Below, one piece after another: positions 54,360 to 63,448 of a DNA stretch of 64,000 bases. This DNA is from Opitutaceae bacterium (GTDB lineage Bacteria > Verrucomicrobiota > Verrucomicrobiia > Opitutales > Opitutaceae). Under the pieces are notes generated by a model, which saw nothing but the letters and a program-made list of their open reading frames with translations, made no database searches and was not told the DNA's origin. Every line of letters begins with the position of its first letter. Positions within the stretch are counted from its first letter, which is position 1. A program made the translations under genes and the position numbers. The stretch is from positions 1 to 64,000 of the forward strand of contig JAUSID010000085.1 of NCBI GenBank assembly GCA_030648295.1, given 5' to 3'.

Positions 54360-54707
54360 CAGCCGTGAGGAGGCTGGCAACTGCACCTCGCACCTCGCTC
54401 AACCGCTTCGTCACCTCAGCGGTCACGAACAGACCAAACTGGAACTCATGTGAACCGTTCCCCGGGGAGCGCGGGCATCCTGCCCGCAATTTCCCGAATG
54501 CGGCCGGGTGCAAAGTGAGCTCGGATCGAAGTGGTATCCTTCCTGGGAGCGCGGGCGTCTCGCCCGCAATTTCTATTGCCGGCCGAACGCCGCGCTCACG
54601 CTCCAAAATCACGGGCGGGACGCCCGTGCCACACCCAATCCCCAGCCTCGTCACCTCAGCTGCTACAACCCCAGCCTCGTGACCTCGGCTGCTAACAAAC
54701 CCTTTCC
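54360..54707. repeat. Intergenic region with palindromic repeats
   Basis: The 348 bases hold two GGGAGCGCGGGCG palindromes (54471-54497 and 54543-54569). They also hold a CACGGGCGGGACGCCCGTGCC-like palindrome near 54610 and two CCAGCCTCGTCACCTC half elements near 54640-54690. No gene. The sulfatase promoter must lie within or just after these. Confidence 0.55.
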
Positions 54708-56150
54708 ATGAAACGCATACTTCTCCCCCTGCTGTACTGTCTCCTATTCGGTTTCTCTTTCGCGGCGCAGCCGGCATCGCGGCCCAACATCATCTTCATC
54801 CTCGCGGATGATCTCGGGTGGGGCGATCTCAGCTGCTACGGCAACACGTTTCTCAAGACGCCGAACCTGGATCGGCTCGCACAACGCGGCACGCTCTTCA
54901 CCAACTTCTACGTGAACGGCTCCGTCTGTTCGCCGAGCCGTTGCGCCTTCTTCACCTCGCAGTATCCCGCCCGTCACCGGATTCACGGGCATTACGCGAC
55001 CCCCGAGCAGAATACCGCGCGCGGCATGTCGCAGTTCCTCGACCCGAAAGTGCCGAACATCGCGACGACCATGAAGCAGGCCGGCTACGCGACCGCGCAC
55101 GTCGGCAAATGGCACCTTGGGAGCAATTCCGGTGGGCCGCAGCCCGGCGCCTACGGCTTCGACTTCGTCGGCTCCGGCGAGACTGGCGGCGCGGACGTTT
55201 CGAAGAGCGATCCCTATTATCGCGCGAAATCGACCGAGCTGTTCGTCAACGAAGCGCTGCGTTTCATCCAGGGTCGCGGCGACAAGCCGTTTTACCTCCA
55301 GCTCTGGACGCTCGTGCCGCATGCGACGCTGAACCCGACGCCCGAGCAGATGAAACCGTTCGAACGGTTCAGCAATCCCAACATCCCGCACAAGAGCGCG
55401 CGGACGGTTTACTACGCGAGCGTGAGCGAACTGGACACGCAAATCGGGCGGCTGCTCGATCAGCTGGAGAAGCTCGGGCTCGCCGACAATACGGTCGTGT
55501 TCTTCAGCAGCGACAACGGTCCGGAGGAAATCTTCATCGGCAACGCCGGGCACAGCGGCGTCGGCTCGCCCGGTCCGTTTCGCGGCCGGAAGCGCAGCCT
55601 CTACGAGGGCGGCGTGCGCGAGCCGTTTATCGTGCGCTGGCCAGGGAAAATTCCGGCCGGCCGAATCGATGACACTTCGGTTCTGGCCGGGGTCGATTTA
55701 CTGCCCACGGTCTGTCGCCTCACCGGTGTGCCCATGCCGGTGGGCCACGTCTCGGATGGCGAGGATGCGAGCGACATCCTGTTCGGCCGCCCGCGCGTGC
55801 GCACGCGGCCGCTGATGTGGGAGTGGCGGTTCAACATCGCCGGCCACGTGTGGAACCGCAGCCCGCAGCTCGCGATCCGCGAGGGCGACTGGAAGCTGCT
55901 GATGAACCCGGACCGCTCACGCGTGGAGCTCTACGACATTCCGCGCGACCCGATGCAGGTCGGCAACGTCGCGTCCGCGCATCCCGACATTGTCGCGCGT
56001 CTCTCGGCCAAAATCCTCGCGTGGCAAAAGGATCTTCCGCCTGGCCCGCTCGACGCGACGGCGGGCAGGAACGATTATCCGTGGCCGGGAAAGGAACCAT
56101 CCACCGCCACCGAGCCGCTCGCGAAGAAGAAGGGCAAGAAGGCAAAGTGA
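54708..56150 (+). CDS. Sulfatase, family S1 (secreted)
   Basis: The 480 residues start with a signal peptide (1-19). FILADDLGWGDLSCYG provides metal ligands, and C74 in GSVCSPSRCAFFTS is the formylglycine site. GKWHLGSN, SSDNGPEEIFIG and RKRSLYEGGVREPFIVRWPGKIPAG complete the fold, which is arylsulfatase A-like. The C-terminus is Lys-rich (KKKGKKAK), a tail shared in style with the following sulfatases. It is the first of three adjacent sulfatase genes that may be one transcript. Confidence 0.95.
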   Translation: MKRILLPLLYCLLFGFSFAAQPASRPNIIFILADDLGWGDLSCYGNTFLKTPNLDRLAQRGTLFTNFYVNGSVCSPSRCAFFTSQYPARHRIHGHYATPEQNTARGMSQFLDPKVPNIATTMKQAGYATAHVGKWHLGSNSGGPQPGAYGFDFVGSGETGGADVSKSDPYYRAKSTELFVNEALRFIQGRGDKPFYLQLWTLVPHATLNPTPEQMKPFERFSNPNIPHKSARTVYYASVSELDTQIGRLLDQLEKLGLADNTVVFFSSDNGPEEIFIGNAGHSGVGSPGPFRGRKRSLYEGGVREPFIVRWPGKIPAGRIDDTSVLAGVDLLPTVCRLTGVPMPVGHVSDGEDASDILFGRPRVRTRPLMWEWRFNIAGHVWNRSPQLAIREGDWKLLMNPDRSRVELYDIPRDPMQVGNVASAHPDIVARLSAKILAWQKDLPPGPLDATAGRNDYPWPGKEPSTATEPLAKKKGKKAK

Positions 56151-56248
56151 GGGGCGGCGCCCCGCGCGTTTTTAACGTAATACGTTTCGTCTTGCGGATT
56201 TCAACGCGCTCGCCAGCGCTCCTCCTCCAATCCAGTTTGCAGGTCTTC

Positions 56249-57607
56249 ATGAGATTTTTCCGGCTCGCCGCCCTGTCGCTTCTCGTCTTCCCGCTCGGAG
56301 CTTCGGCGGCCCAGCCCGCCGCGAAGCCCAACGTCCTCATCTTCTACCTCGACGACATGGGCTGGGCGCAGCCGGGCGTTTACGGCGGCAAACTCGCGCC
56401 GACTCCGGCGATGGACGCGATTGCGCGCAACGGCGTGCGCTTCACCGATGGATACGTGTCCGCGTGCGTCTGCGGGCCGAGCCGCGTCGGGCTGATGACG
56501 GGCCGCTACCAGGCGCGGTCCGGACATGACGCCAATGGCAATCGCGACGGCCGCGAACTCGTCGTCAGCGAAACGACGCTGGCGCAGCGGATGAAGGCGG
56601 CGGGTTACACCACCGGGATTGTCGGCAAGTGGCATCTCGGCGACACCAACGAAAAATTCATGCCCGCCTCGCGCGGCTTCGATTACGCCGTCGGCACGCT
56701 CGGCAATATTGGCGAGGGCACCGGTCCCTCGTATTTCCGCGGGAACGAAAAGGTCGAGGACCTGCCCGGTGCGCCCGTGACGTCTCCAGTTTATCGTGAC
56801 CAAGCGGTGAAGTTCATCAGTGCGAACCGCGGCCAGCCCTGGTTTCTCTATGTCGCGTTCAACGCGGTGCACACGCCGCATGTCGCCTCGCCGCACTGGC
56901 TCGCGAAATTCAATCACCTCGAGGGCCGCGTGAAGAACTACGCGGCGAACATCGCCGAGGCGGACGAGGCAATTGGGGTGGTAATGACGAAGCTGCGCGA
57001 ACTCGGACGCGAGGAAAACACGCTGGTATTCTGCATCAGCGACAACGGCGGCGCCTCGGCCGATGCCGAGATGGGCGGGCTGCGCGGGCGCAAGTGGTAT
57101 GTCTGGGAAGGTGGTGTGCGCGTGACCTGGATGGCGCAGTGGAAGGGACGGATTCCCGCCGGCCGGGTCAGTCATCAGCCGGTGATTCAGCTCGACGTGC
57201 TGCCGACGGCGCTCGCCGCTGCGGGCGTGCAAACGCAACCGGCTTGGCAGCTCGATGGTGTGAACCTGCTGCCACTGCTCGAAGGCAAGGCGCCGGCCCT
57301 GGCCCCGCGCGAGCTGTATTTCCGTTTCGGGGTGCAGTATGCCGTGCGGCAGGGCGACTGGAAACTCGTCAAGGCTTCGGGTGACATGGTCCCGATGCTG
57401 GTGAACCTTGCCCGTGACCCCGGCGAGAAGACGGATCTCGCCGCCCAGGAGCCGGAAAAGGCTCGCGCGCTGCAGGCGCTCTTCGATCAATGGAATGCCA
57501 CCATGTCGCCGCCGCGCTGGGAGGATCGCCGCTGGGACGGCCACGAGCAGCATCAGATTGACAAGCGCGCGAAAATGAAGGGCGAAGGAACGAAGCGAAA
57601 GAAATGA
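56249..57607 (+). CDS. Sulfatase, family S1 (secreted)
   Basis: The 452 residues have a signal peptide (1-20). Metal site IFYLDDMGWAQPGVYG precedes C75 in the variant motif CVCGPSRVGLMTGRY (Gly in place of Ser or Thr after Cys). GKWHLGDTN, NAVHTPHVASPHW, ISDNGGASADAEMGGLRGRKWYVWEGGVRV follow. The start at 56249 is preferred; the frame runs back to 55817 over the previous gene in another frame. The Lys-rich tail resembles that of its neighbours. It overlaps the next sulfatase by four bases, so they are translationally coupled. Confidence 0.93.
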   Translation: MRFFRLAALSLLVFPLGASAAQPAAKPNVLIFYLDDMGWAQPGVYGGKLAPTPAMDAIARNGVRFTDGYVSACVCGPSRVGLMTGRYQARSGHDANGNRDGRELVVSETTLAQRMKAAGYTTGIVGKWHLGDTNEKFMPASRGFDYAVGTLGNIGEGTGPSYFRGNEKVEDLPGAPVTSPVYRDQAVKFISANRGQPWFLYVAFNAVHTPHVASPHWLAKFNHLEGRVKNYAANIAEADEAIGVVMTKLRELGREENTLVFCISDNGGASADAEMGGLRGRKWYVWEGGVRVTWMAQWKGRIPAGRVSHQPVIQLDVLPTALAAAGVQTQPAWQLDGVNLLPLLEGKAPALAPRELYFRFGVQYAVRQGDWKLVKASGDMVPMLVNLARDPGEKTDLAAQEPEKARALQALFDQWNATMSPPRWEDRRWDGHEQHQIDKRAKMKGEGTKRKK

Positions 57608-59244
57608 ACGCCACCGCCCGCTGTATCCACTTTATGTCAACGATGAATCGCCTTCCCCCCTTCCTTTTCGCGCTGCTGCTGAGCTTGGGATATGGATTGA
57701 CCGCCCCTGCCCATGCTGCCGCTCCGGCGCGGAAACCCAACGTGCTCATGTTTCTCGTCGACGACATGGGATGGATGGATTGCGGCGTGTATGGCTCGAA
57801 GTATTACGAGACGCCGAACATGGATCGCTTCGCGCAACGCGCGATGCGGTTCACCGATGCCTACGCGACGCCGCTGTGCTCGCCGACGCGTGCCACCATC
57901 CTCTCTGGGAAATACACCGCGCGGCACGGCACCACGACGGCAAGCGGCCACATGCCGCCGCAGCCGCCGGGCCATGTCTTCCTGCCCGAGACGGCGCCGG
58001 CGAATCGCGCGGTCATCACGCCGGAGAGCAAGAACTACCTCGATCCGGCGGAGTATACGCTGGCGGAGGCGCTGCGCGATGCGGGCTGGCGCACGGGCCA
58101 CATCGGCAAATGGCACCTCGGCCTGACCGAGCCGTACTGGCCGGAGAAGCACGGTTTCGATCACGCGGTGCACGCGCATCCGGATCCCGGACCGCCGAGT
58201 TATTTTTCGCCCTACGGCTTCCGCGAATTCCAGTCGTACCAGGATGGTCCGCCCGGCGAGTACATCACCGACCGGCTGACGGACGAGGCGATCCAATTCA
58301 TCGAGTCGAATCGCGAGCGTCCCTTCTTCCTCGATCTGTGGCACCATGGCGTCCACGGCCCGTGGGGACACAAGCCCGAATACACGAAGCAATTCATGGC
58401 GAAGAAGGATCCGACCGGCCGGCAGCACAACCCGATCATGGCGTCGATGCTCAAGAGCGTGGACGAGAGTTTCGGCCGGATCCTGGACACGCTGGATCGA
58501 CTGAAGCTGACGGAAAACACGATCGTGATCTTCTACTCGGACAATGGCGGCAACACGCACAGCAACACGCCGGAGGACAGCCGGGCGAAGGCGGTGGGCA
58601 AACTGGCGGAGGAGCGGCTGAAGGACTGGCGCAAGTGGGCCGGCGACGAACCGCCGACCAACAATACGCCGTTGCGCGACGGCAAGGGGACGCTCTACGA
58701 GGGCGGCGTGCGCGTGCCGCTGATGTGGTCATGGCCGGGCGTGGTGAAACCCGGAACCGTTTCGGGCGAGGTGGTCGGCGCGGTTGACCTGTATCCGACG
58801 ATTCTGGACGCCGTCGGGGTCCAGCGCCCGGGGCAGCAGAAGCTCGACGGCGTGAGCTACGTGCCGGTGCTGAAGACGGGCGCGAAGCTGAATCGCACGG
58901 CGTATTTCCAATACTTCCCGCATGGCAATGCCGGCAAGGCGCCCGGCGTCACCGTGCGCTCGGGTGATTTCAAGCTCATCCGCTGGTTCGAAACCAACGC
59001 GAAGGCGCCGGAAAAATACGAGCTCTACAACCTGCGCGAGGATCTCGGCGAGTCGAGGAACCTCGCCGGCAAAATGCCGGCGAAGGTGAAGGAACTCGAT
59101 ATGCTGATCGACGGGTTCCTAAAGGACACGAACGCGACCTACCCGAGACCAAATCCGGCGTATCGTCCCGGAGCCGCCGGCGAAGGCAAAGCGGGGGCGG
59201 CCGGCGACCCGGCAGCGAAGAAGAAAAAGAAAAAGGCGGAGTGA
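57604..59244 (+). CDS. Sulfatase, family S1 (secreted)
   Basis: This 546-residue enzyme overlaps the previous gene by ATGA. The signal is probably residues 14-38 (MNRLPPFLFALLLSLGYGLTAPAHA), so ATG at 57643 is an alternative start. FLVDDMGWMDCGVYG and formylglycine C92 in TPLCSPTRATILSG are clear; GKWHLGL, FYSDNGGNTHSN and LYEGGVRVPLMWSW follow. An insertion of about 35 residues (SRAKAVGKLAEERLKDWRKW) sits in the active-site half. The C-terminus ends in a Lys tract. It probably forms a three-sulfatase cascade with its neighbours. Confidence 0.95.
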   Translation: MNATARCIHFMSTMNRLPPFLFALLLSLGYGLTAPAHAAAPARKPNVLMFLVDDMGWMDCGVYGSKYYETPNMDRFAQRAMRFTDAYATPLCSPTRATILSGKYTARHGTTTASGHMPPQPPGHVFLPETAPANRAVITPESKNYLDPAEYTLAEALRDAGWRTGHIGKWHLGLTEPYWPEKHGFDHAVHAHPDPGPPSYFSPYGFREFQSYQDGPPGEYITDRLTDEAIQFIESNRERPFFLDLWHHGVHGPWGHKPEYTKQFMAKKDPTGRQHNPIMASMLKSVDESFGRILDTLDRLKLTENTIVIFYSDNGGNTHSNTPEDSRAKAVGKLAEERLKDWRKWAGDEPPTNNTPLRDGKGTLYEGGVRVPLMWSWPGVVKPGTVSGEVVGAVDLYPTILDAVGVQRPGQQKLDGVSYVPVLKTGAKLNRTAYFQYFPHGNAGKAPGVTVRSGDFKLIRWFETNAKAPEKYELYNLREDLGESRNLAGKMPAKVKELDMLIDGFLKDTNATYPRPNPAYRPGAAGEGKAGAAGDPAAKKKKKKAE

Positions 59245-59376
59245 TCGGGTGCGGCGCAGGCATGGTCACTGAACTGATGTTAAACAGCGGGCTTGCGCCG
59301 CGGGGCAAGGAGCGAGGAGCAGAGAGCAGAACCTGAGAATTTCGAAGATGTGAAATGCGTGAGGTGTAGGTGGCCA

Positions 59377-59399
59377 TTTGTCATCTAATAGATGACATC
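59377..59399. promoter_or_regulatory. Palindromic operator candidate, site 3
   Basis: Arms TGTCATC (59379-59385) and GATGACA (59391-59397) flank TAATA, giving a perfect 19-base palindrome with one more matching base on the left than at the right. The core is the same as sites 1, 2 and 4. Confidence 0.7.
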
Positions 59400-59433
59400 C
59401 GCAATTGGGCGTCCCTGCGGAACGCGGCGGCAT

Positions 59434-59454
59434 TTGTCATCTATTAGATGACAA
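59434..59454. promoter_or_regulatory. Palindromic operator candidate, site 4
   Basis: Arms TTGTCATC and GATGACAA flank TATTA, a perfect 21-base palindrome centred at 59444 and 56 bases from the centre of site 3. It is 99 bases upstream of the sulfatase start codon. Confidence 0.72.
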
Positions 59455-59552
59455 GTGCGGTGTGAGTTCAAAGCCAGGCCGCCAGTTTGCCGGTCGTGGC
59501 GGAGCGCGTTGACCTCAGGGCGCTTTCGGGCGTTTGCTCCGTCGCCCTCATC

Positions 59553-61040
59553 ATGAACCTCCCCGTTTGTCCTGCTGCGGTTCGCTCACTCCGGGCATTC
59601 GTGCCTGTCCTCGCGGTGGCGCTTGCGCTGGCCGCCTCCGCTCGCGCCGCCACGCCGCGCAAGCCGAACTTCGTCCTCATCTACACCGACGATCAACGCT
59701 ACGACGCGCTGGGCGTCGTGCAGCGCGAACAGGGCAACAAGGGACGGTTCCCGTGGTTCAAGACGCCGCACATCGATCGCATCGCGGCCGAGGGCGTGCG
59801 ATTCCGAAACGCATTCGTCGTGCTCTCGCTCTGCGCGCCGAGCCGCGCCGTGTTTCTCACCGGCCGCTACAATCACCTGAACGGCATCGCCAACAATGCG
59901 ACGCCGTTTCCGGAAAACAGCGTCACACACGCGACGCTGCTGAAGTCGGCGGGGTACACGACGGCGTCCGTCGGCAAGTGGCACATGGACGGGCAGAGCG
60001 GCCAGCGGCCCGGCTTCGATTATTCGGCGAGCTTTATTGGGCAGGGACAGTACTTCGACTGTCCGATCGAGATCAACGGCAAGCCAACGCCGAGCACCGG
60101 CTGGGTCGACGATGTGACGACGGATTACGCAATCGACTTCATGCGACGGCATCGTGACGCGCCGTTTTCGCTCGTACTTGGATTCAAGGCGTGCCACCTG
60201 CCGCGGCAGCCGCCTGAGCGCGCGAAGGATCGTTTTGCGGGCGCGAAAGCGCGCCCGGTCCCGAACATCGGTACGCGGGCAATTTATGGCGACGGCGAAA
60301 GCGCGGCGCGCAAGGCGAAGGGGAAAAGCCCGGCCGTGAACGACGGCACGTCGGTTGACTTGAATTATTTTCGCTGCATCTCGGCCGTCGACGACAATGT
60401 GGGCCGGGTCCTGGCCGCGTTGGACGAGCTGAAACTCACGGACGACACGTTCATTGTGTTCACCAGTGACAATGGTTTTTACCTCGGTGAACACGGGTTG
60501 GACAACAAACGTTCCGCCTATGACGAGTCGCTGCGGATTCCGCTGGTCATCCGCTATCCGCGCATGATCGCGCAGGGATCGTTGCGCGACGAGATGGTGC
60601 TGAACCTCGATTTTGCGCCAACGCTGGTGGATCTCGCCGGCGTTTCAGTTCCCCGCGGCATGCAGGGGCAGAGCTGGCGTTCGCTGCTGGCCGGAAAACC
60701 GGCAAACTGGAGGCAGTCCTTCCTCATGGAATATTTCTGGGAGAACAGTCACCCCGACACGCCGACGCTGGTGGGCGTCCGGACGACGACGGCCAAGCTC
60801 ATCACGTATCCGGGCCATGCCGAGTGGACGGAGCTCTTCGATCTCGCGAACGACCCGTTCGAAACGAGGAATCTCGCGAACGACACCCGGAATCGGGAGT
60901 TGCTTGCCAAAATGAAGGCGGAGTTCGGCCGGCAGGTGAAGGCCACGGGTTTTGTGATTCCCGAATATGCGCACAAACCCGGTGACCCTCTGCCGCCGAA
61001 ACAGCCGAAAGCGAAAGCCAGGAAAGCAAACGCGCGTTGA
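59553..61040 (+). CDS. Sulfatase, family S1 (secreted), palindrome-regulated
   Basis: The 495 residues have a signal peptide up to about 33. Metal-binding VLIYTDDQRYDALG and C94 in LSLCAPSRAVFLTG (Ala in place of Ser or Thr after Cys) are followed by GKWHMDGQSG, FKACHLPRQPPERA, FTSDNGFYLGEHGLDNKRSAYDE. DNGFYLGEHG is typical of heparan/N-acetylglucosamine-6-sulfatase-like sulfatases. The start at 59553 is preferred over 59487. A pair of palindromes in its leader is shared with the aldo/keto reductase at 19252, suggesting that the same regulator controls both. Confidence 0.95.
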   Translation: MNLPVCPAAVRSLRAFVPVLAVALALAASARAATPRKPNFVLIYTDDQRYDALGVVQREQGNKGRFPWFKTPHIDRIAAEGVRFRNAFVVLSLCAPSRAVFLTGRYNHLNGIANNATPFPENSVTHATLLKSAGYTTASVGKWHMDGQSGQRPGFDYSASFIGQGQYFDCPIEINGKPTPSTGWVDDVTTDYAIDFMRRHRDAPFSLVLGFKACHLPRQPPERAKDRFAGAKARPVPNIGTRAIYGDGESAARKAKGKSPAVNDGTSVDLNYFRCISAVDDNVGRVLAALDELKLTDDTFIVFTSDNGFYLGEHGLDNKRSAYDESLRIPLVIRYPRMIAQGSLRDEMVLNLDFAPTLVDLAGVSVPRGMQGQSWRSLLAGKPANWRQSFLMEYFWENSHPDTPTLVGVRTTTAKLITYPGHAEWTELFDLANDPFETRNLANDTRNRELLAKMKAEFGRQVKATGFVIPEYAHKPGDPLPPKQPKAKARKANAR

Positions 61041-61240
61041 TTGCTGAGGTCACGCCCACGGTTTGGGATGACCATGGCCGGTCTCGCGCCGTGGCCGCAT
61101 CTGGCGTCCCCGCCGACCGGTTGCGACATCCCTATCATGGATTCACGAAATGGATACCGCTCGATGAGCTTGATGCCCGCGATCGCGGTGCAGGAGCCAC
61201 GATTCTTGACGGGAGCTTCGTCTCGCGGCAGCCTGCCCCG

Positions 61241-61999
61241 ATGAAACCGGCGCGAAACCAACGAGTGGACGAGCGATCCGAACGCGGAGAAGTCGATCGG
61301 TTTCAAGTGCCGGCGCGAACGCGGTGTGCGCTGTGTTTCCCGCGCGTGGATTCCTGGCGGGACGGTGTGAGCCTGGCGCTGCTGACGGTGGCCACTTTTA
61401 TCATGACAACACCACCGGTTCGTGCGGCGGAACGCCCGGGCCTCTTGTTCCGCGAGGATTGGAAAGAAACACCCGCGGCCACGCCGGTCACGCAGGAGCA
61501 TGTGGCGAATCCGGATTTGATCGTGAGCCGGCATGGACCGGCTGAAGCGCTGATCAAGAAGAGCCACCACGACAAGCCGGCCGATGATCCGTTTTATATC
61601 TGGTCCGGTGAAGCGGATCGCAACTGGGCGATCAGCCTGCGGCACCGGTCGGCAGGAGTGGACCTTTCCGGGCCGGCAAAAATTCGCTGGCGCGCGAAGC
61701 AGAGTGGATTCCGACAGCTGCGGATCATCCTGAAGCTGGCCAGTGGCAGCTGGATCGTGAGCGACCAATACGACGACGAGTCAGCCGACTGGCGCGTTCG
61801 TGAATTCAACCTGCCGGACATCCGCTGGCGTGAGTTGAACATCAAGCGCGTCGCGGAGGGAAAATGGGTGCCGGCCCCGGATTTGAGCGCAGTCGAGGAA
61901 ATCGGTTGGACCGATTTGATGCCCGGCGGCGGCACTCCAGCTTCGTCGCGCCTCGATTGGATCGAAGTGTATGGCCGCGCGGTGTCGCGAACGCCATAG
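61241..61999 (+). CDS. Secreted beta-rich protein of unknown function
   Basis: The 252 residues include a hydrophobic segment at about 35-60 (GVSLALLTVATFIMTTPPVRA) that may be a signal peptide. The mature part is beta-rich (LLFREDWKETPAA, WAISLRHRSAGVDLSGPAKIRW, LRIILKLASGSWIVSDQYDD, WIEVYGRAV), like a jelly-roll carbohydrate-binding module. I do not recognise the family. The start is uncertain: 61037 and 61403 (MTTPPVRAAE, after the hydrophobic segment) are in frame. It lies 200 bases after a sulfatase and 168 before a Gfo/Idh gene. Confidence 0.7.
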   Translation: MKPARNQRVDERSERGEVDRFQVPARTRCALCFPRVDSWRDGVSLALLTVATFIMTTPPVRAAERPGLLFREDWKETPAATPVTQEHVANPDLIVSRHGPAEALIKKSHHDKPADDPFYIWSGEADRNWAISLRHRSAGVDLSGPAKIRWRAKQSGFRQLRIILKLASGSWIVSDQYDDESADWRVREFNLPDIRWRELNIKRVAEGKWVPAPDLSAVEEIGWTDLMPGGGTPASSRLDWIEVYGRAVSRTP

Positions 62000-62167
62000 C
62001 TCGTAGAGCGACGGCGAAAGGCGGGGGTTGTTTGTCAGACCGTGGAAGCGGCGCGCGCACGGCGAATCGTCCGCCATTTGCTCCGGGGTTGTAATATCTG
62101 GCGCGGCCGGGCAGCGTTCGGGCCTGTACTGGCATCGAGAAGATGGATCCCAAAACCGGAGGCTTAC

Positions 62168-63448
62168 ATGAACCCACCAGCAGCGATCACGCGTCGGAAT
62201 TTCGTCGCCATGAGTGCGGCGGCAGTGGCCGCCCCCGCGATCTTGCGCGGCGTTGATCTCGCCCAGGAACCGGTCCGGATCGGTCACATTGGCCTCGGCA
62301 CGCGCGGGTGGGATCTGATCCGCTACACGGGCGCTATTCCGGAGGCGAAGGTCGTCGCGCTGTGCGACGTGTACGGTCCGCACCTGAAACGCGGGCTCGC
62401 GGCCTCCGGCAACGAGCAGGCGAAACTTTACCGCGACTACCGCGAACTGCTCGCCGATCCGAAAGTGGAAGCCGTCGTCATCGCGACGCCTGATCACTGG
62501 CACGAGAAAATGGTCCTCGACGCGGTCGCGGCCGGGAAGGCGGTCTATTGCGAGAAGGGGCTCACCACTTCAATCGCATCCGCAAAACGGATGCGCGCGG
62601 CGGTGAAGAAGTCCGGCGTGGTTTTTCAGCTGGGGCACCAGGGGCGTCAGCTGCCCGCGACGGCGGAAGCTGGCCGGCAGATTCGCGACGGGAAGATCGG
62701 CGATCTCACGCTCATTCACATCGGCCGCTACTTCAACGGCACGAAGGAGCGCGCACCGTGGCGCTGGTACGGTTATTACAGCATCTGGGAGCGGCCGGAT
62801 CCGGCGCAGGTGCGAAAGGACGTCGACTGGGAGAAGTGGCTCGGGGCGTCGCCGAAGATCGAATTCAACGAGCGGCATTTCTGGCACTGGCGGTGTTACT
62901 GGCCGTACGGCACCGGGCAGGCGGGCGATCTGTTGAGCCACGAAACCGATCACGTGCAAACTGTGCTCGGCTGGGGCATCCCCGACACCTGCTCGTGCAC
63001 GGGGCTGAACGCGTATTACAAGGACGACCGGCAGGTGCCCGACACGTGGCTGGCGGCGTATCGTTTCGAGAAACACGGTTGCTCGATGACCTTCGAGGGC
63101 TGCATGAATTCAAAGCGGGTTCAGCCGCCCGAGTATATCGGCCGCGACGGCCGGTTGATTTTCAATGGCATCGGCCAGGACGCGAAACGCTTCTGGGTTT
63201 ATCCGGACGGCGCGGCGTATCCGCACATGGGCAAGATGCCGGAGCCGACCTACACGTATGATCTCGTGGCCGGAGAAAAATGGCCGAGCCACATGGAGGA
63301 CTTCCTGCGCTGCGTGCGGACGAAGGAGCGCCCGAAGTGCAACATCGACGAAGCGTTCATCGAGGTTGTCACGCTGCTGATGAGCACCGAATCGTACCGC
63401 CTGAAGCGCGAGGTCCGCTGGGATCCGAAGAAAGAGGAAATCGTCTAA
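62168..63448 (+). CDS. Secreted Gfo/Idh/MocA-family oxidoreductase with EKG variant
   Basis: This 426-residue protein has a Tat signal (TRRNFVAM at 8-15) and a start supported by GGAGG at 62158-62162 with a five-base spacer. The Rossmann strand is IGHIGLGTRGWD. The usual EKP is replaced by EKG (E129, K130, G131) in VYCEKGLTT, and DLLSHETDHVQTVLGWG replaces the common GGxxxDxxxH helix, although His residues remain. These changes alter the substrate pocket. It is the last intact gene before the window end and has no adjacent partner except the beta-rich secreted protein. Confidence 0.9.
   Translation: MNPPAAITRRNFVAMSAAAVAAPAILRGVDLAQEPVRIGHIGLGTRGWDLIRYTGAIPEAKVVALCDVYGPHLKRGLAASGNEQAKLYRDYRELLADPKVEAVVIATPDHWHEKMVLDAVAAGKAVYCEKGLTTSIASAKRMRAAVKKSGVVFQLGHQGRQLPATAEAGRQIRDGKIGDLTLIHIGRYFNGTKERAPWRWYGYYSIWERPDPAQVRKDVDWEKWLGASPKIEFNERHFWHWRCYWPYGTGQAGDLLSHETDHVQTVLGWGIPDTCSCTGLNAYYKDDRQVPDTWLAAYRFEKHGCSMTFEGCMNSKRVQPPEYIGRDGRLIFNGIGQDAKRFWVYPDGAAYPHMGKMPEPTYTYDLVAGEKWPSHMEDFLRCVRTKERPKCNIDEAFIEVVTLLMSTESYRLKREVRWDPKKEEIV

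Larger units (their letters stand above)
59245..59552. promoter_or_regulatory. Control region of the last sulfatase with paired palindromes
   Basis: The 308-base gap holds the two GTCATC-type palindromes (59377-59399 and 59434-59454), 99 to 176 bases before the start at 59553. No window-wide hairpin repeat interrupts it, as is also true of the control region at 18874-19251. A run of GGAGCAGAGAGCAG near 59315 is low complexity. Confidence 0.6.
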
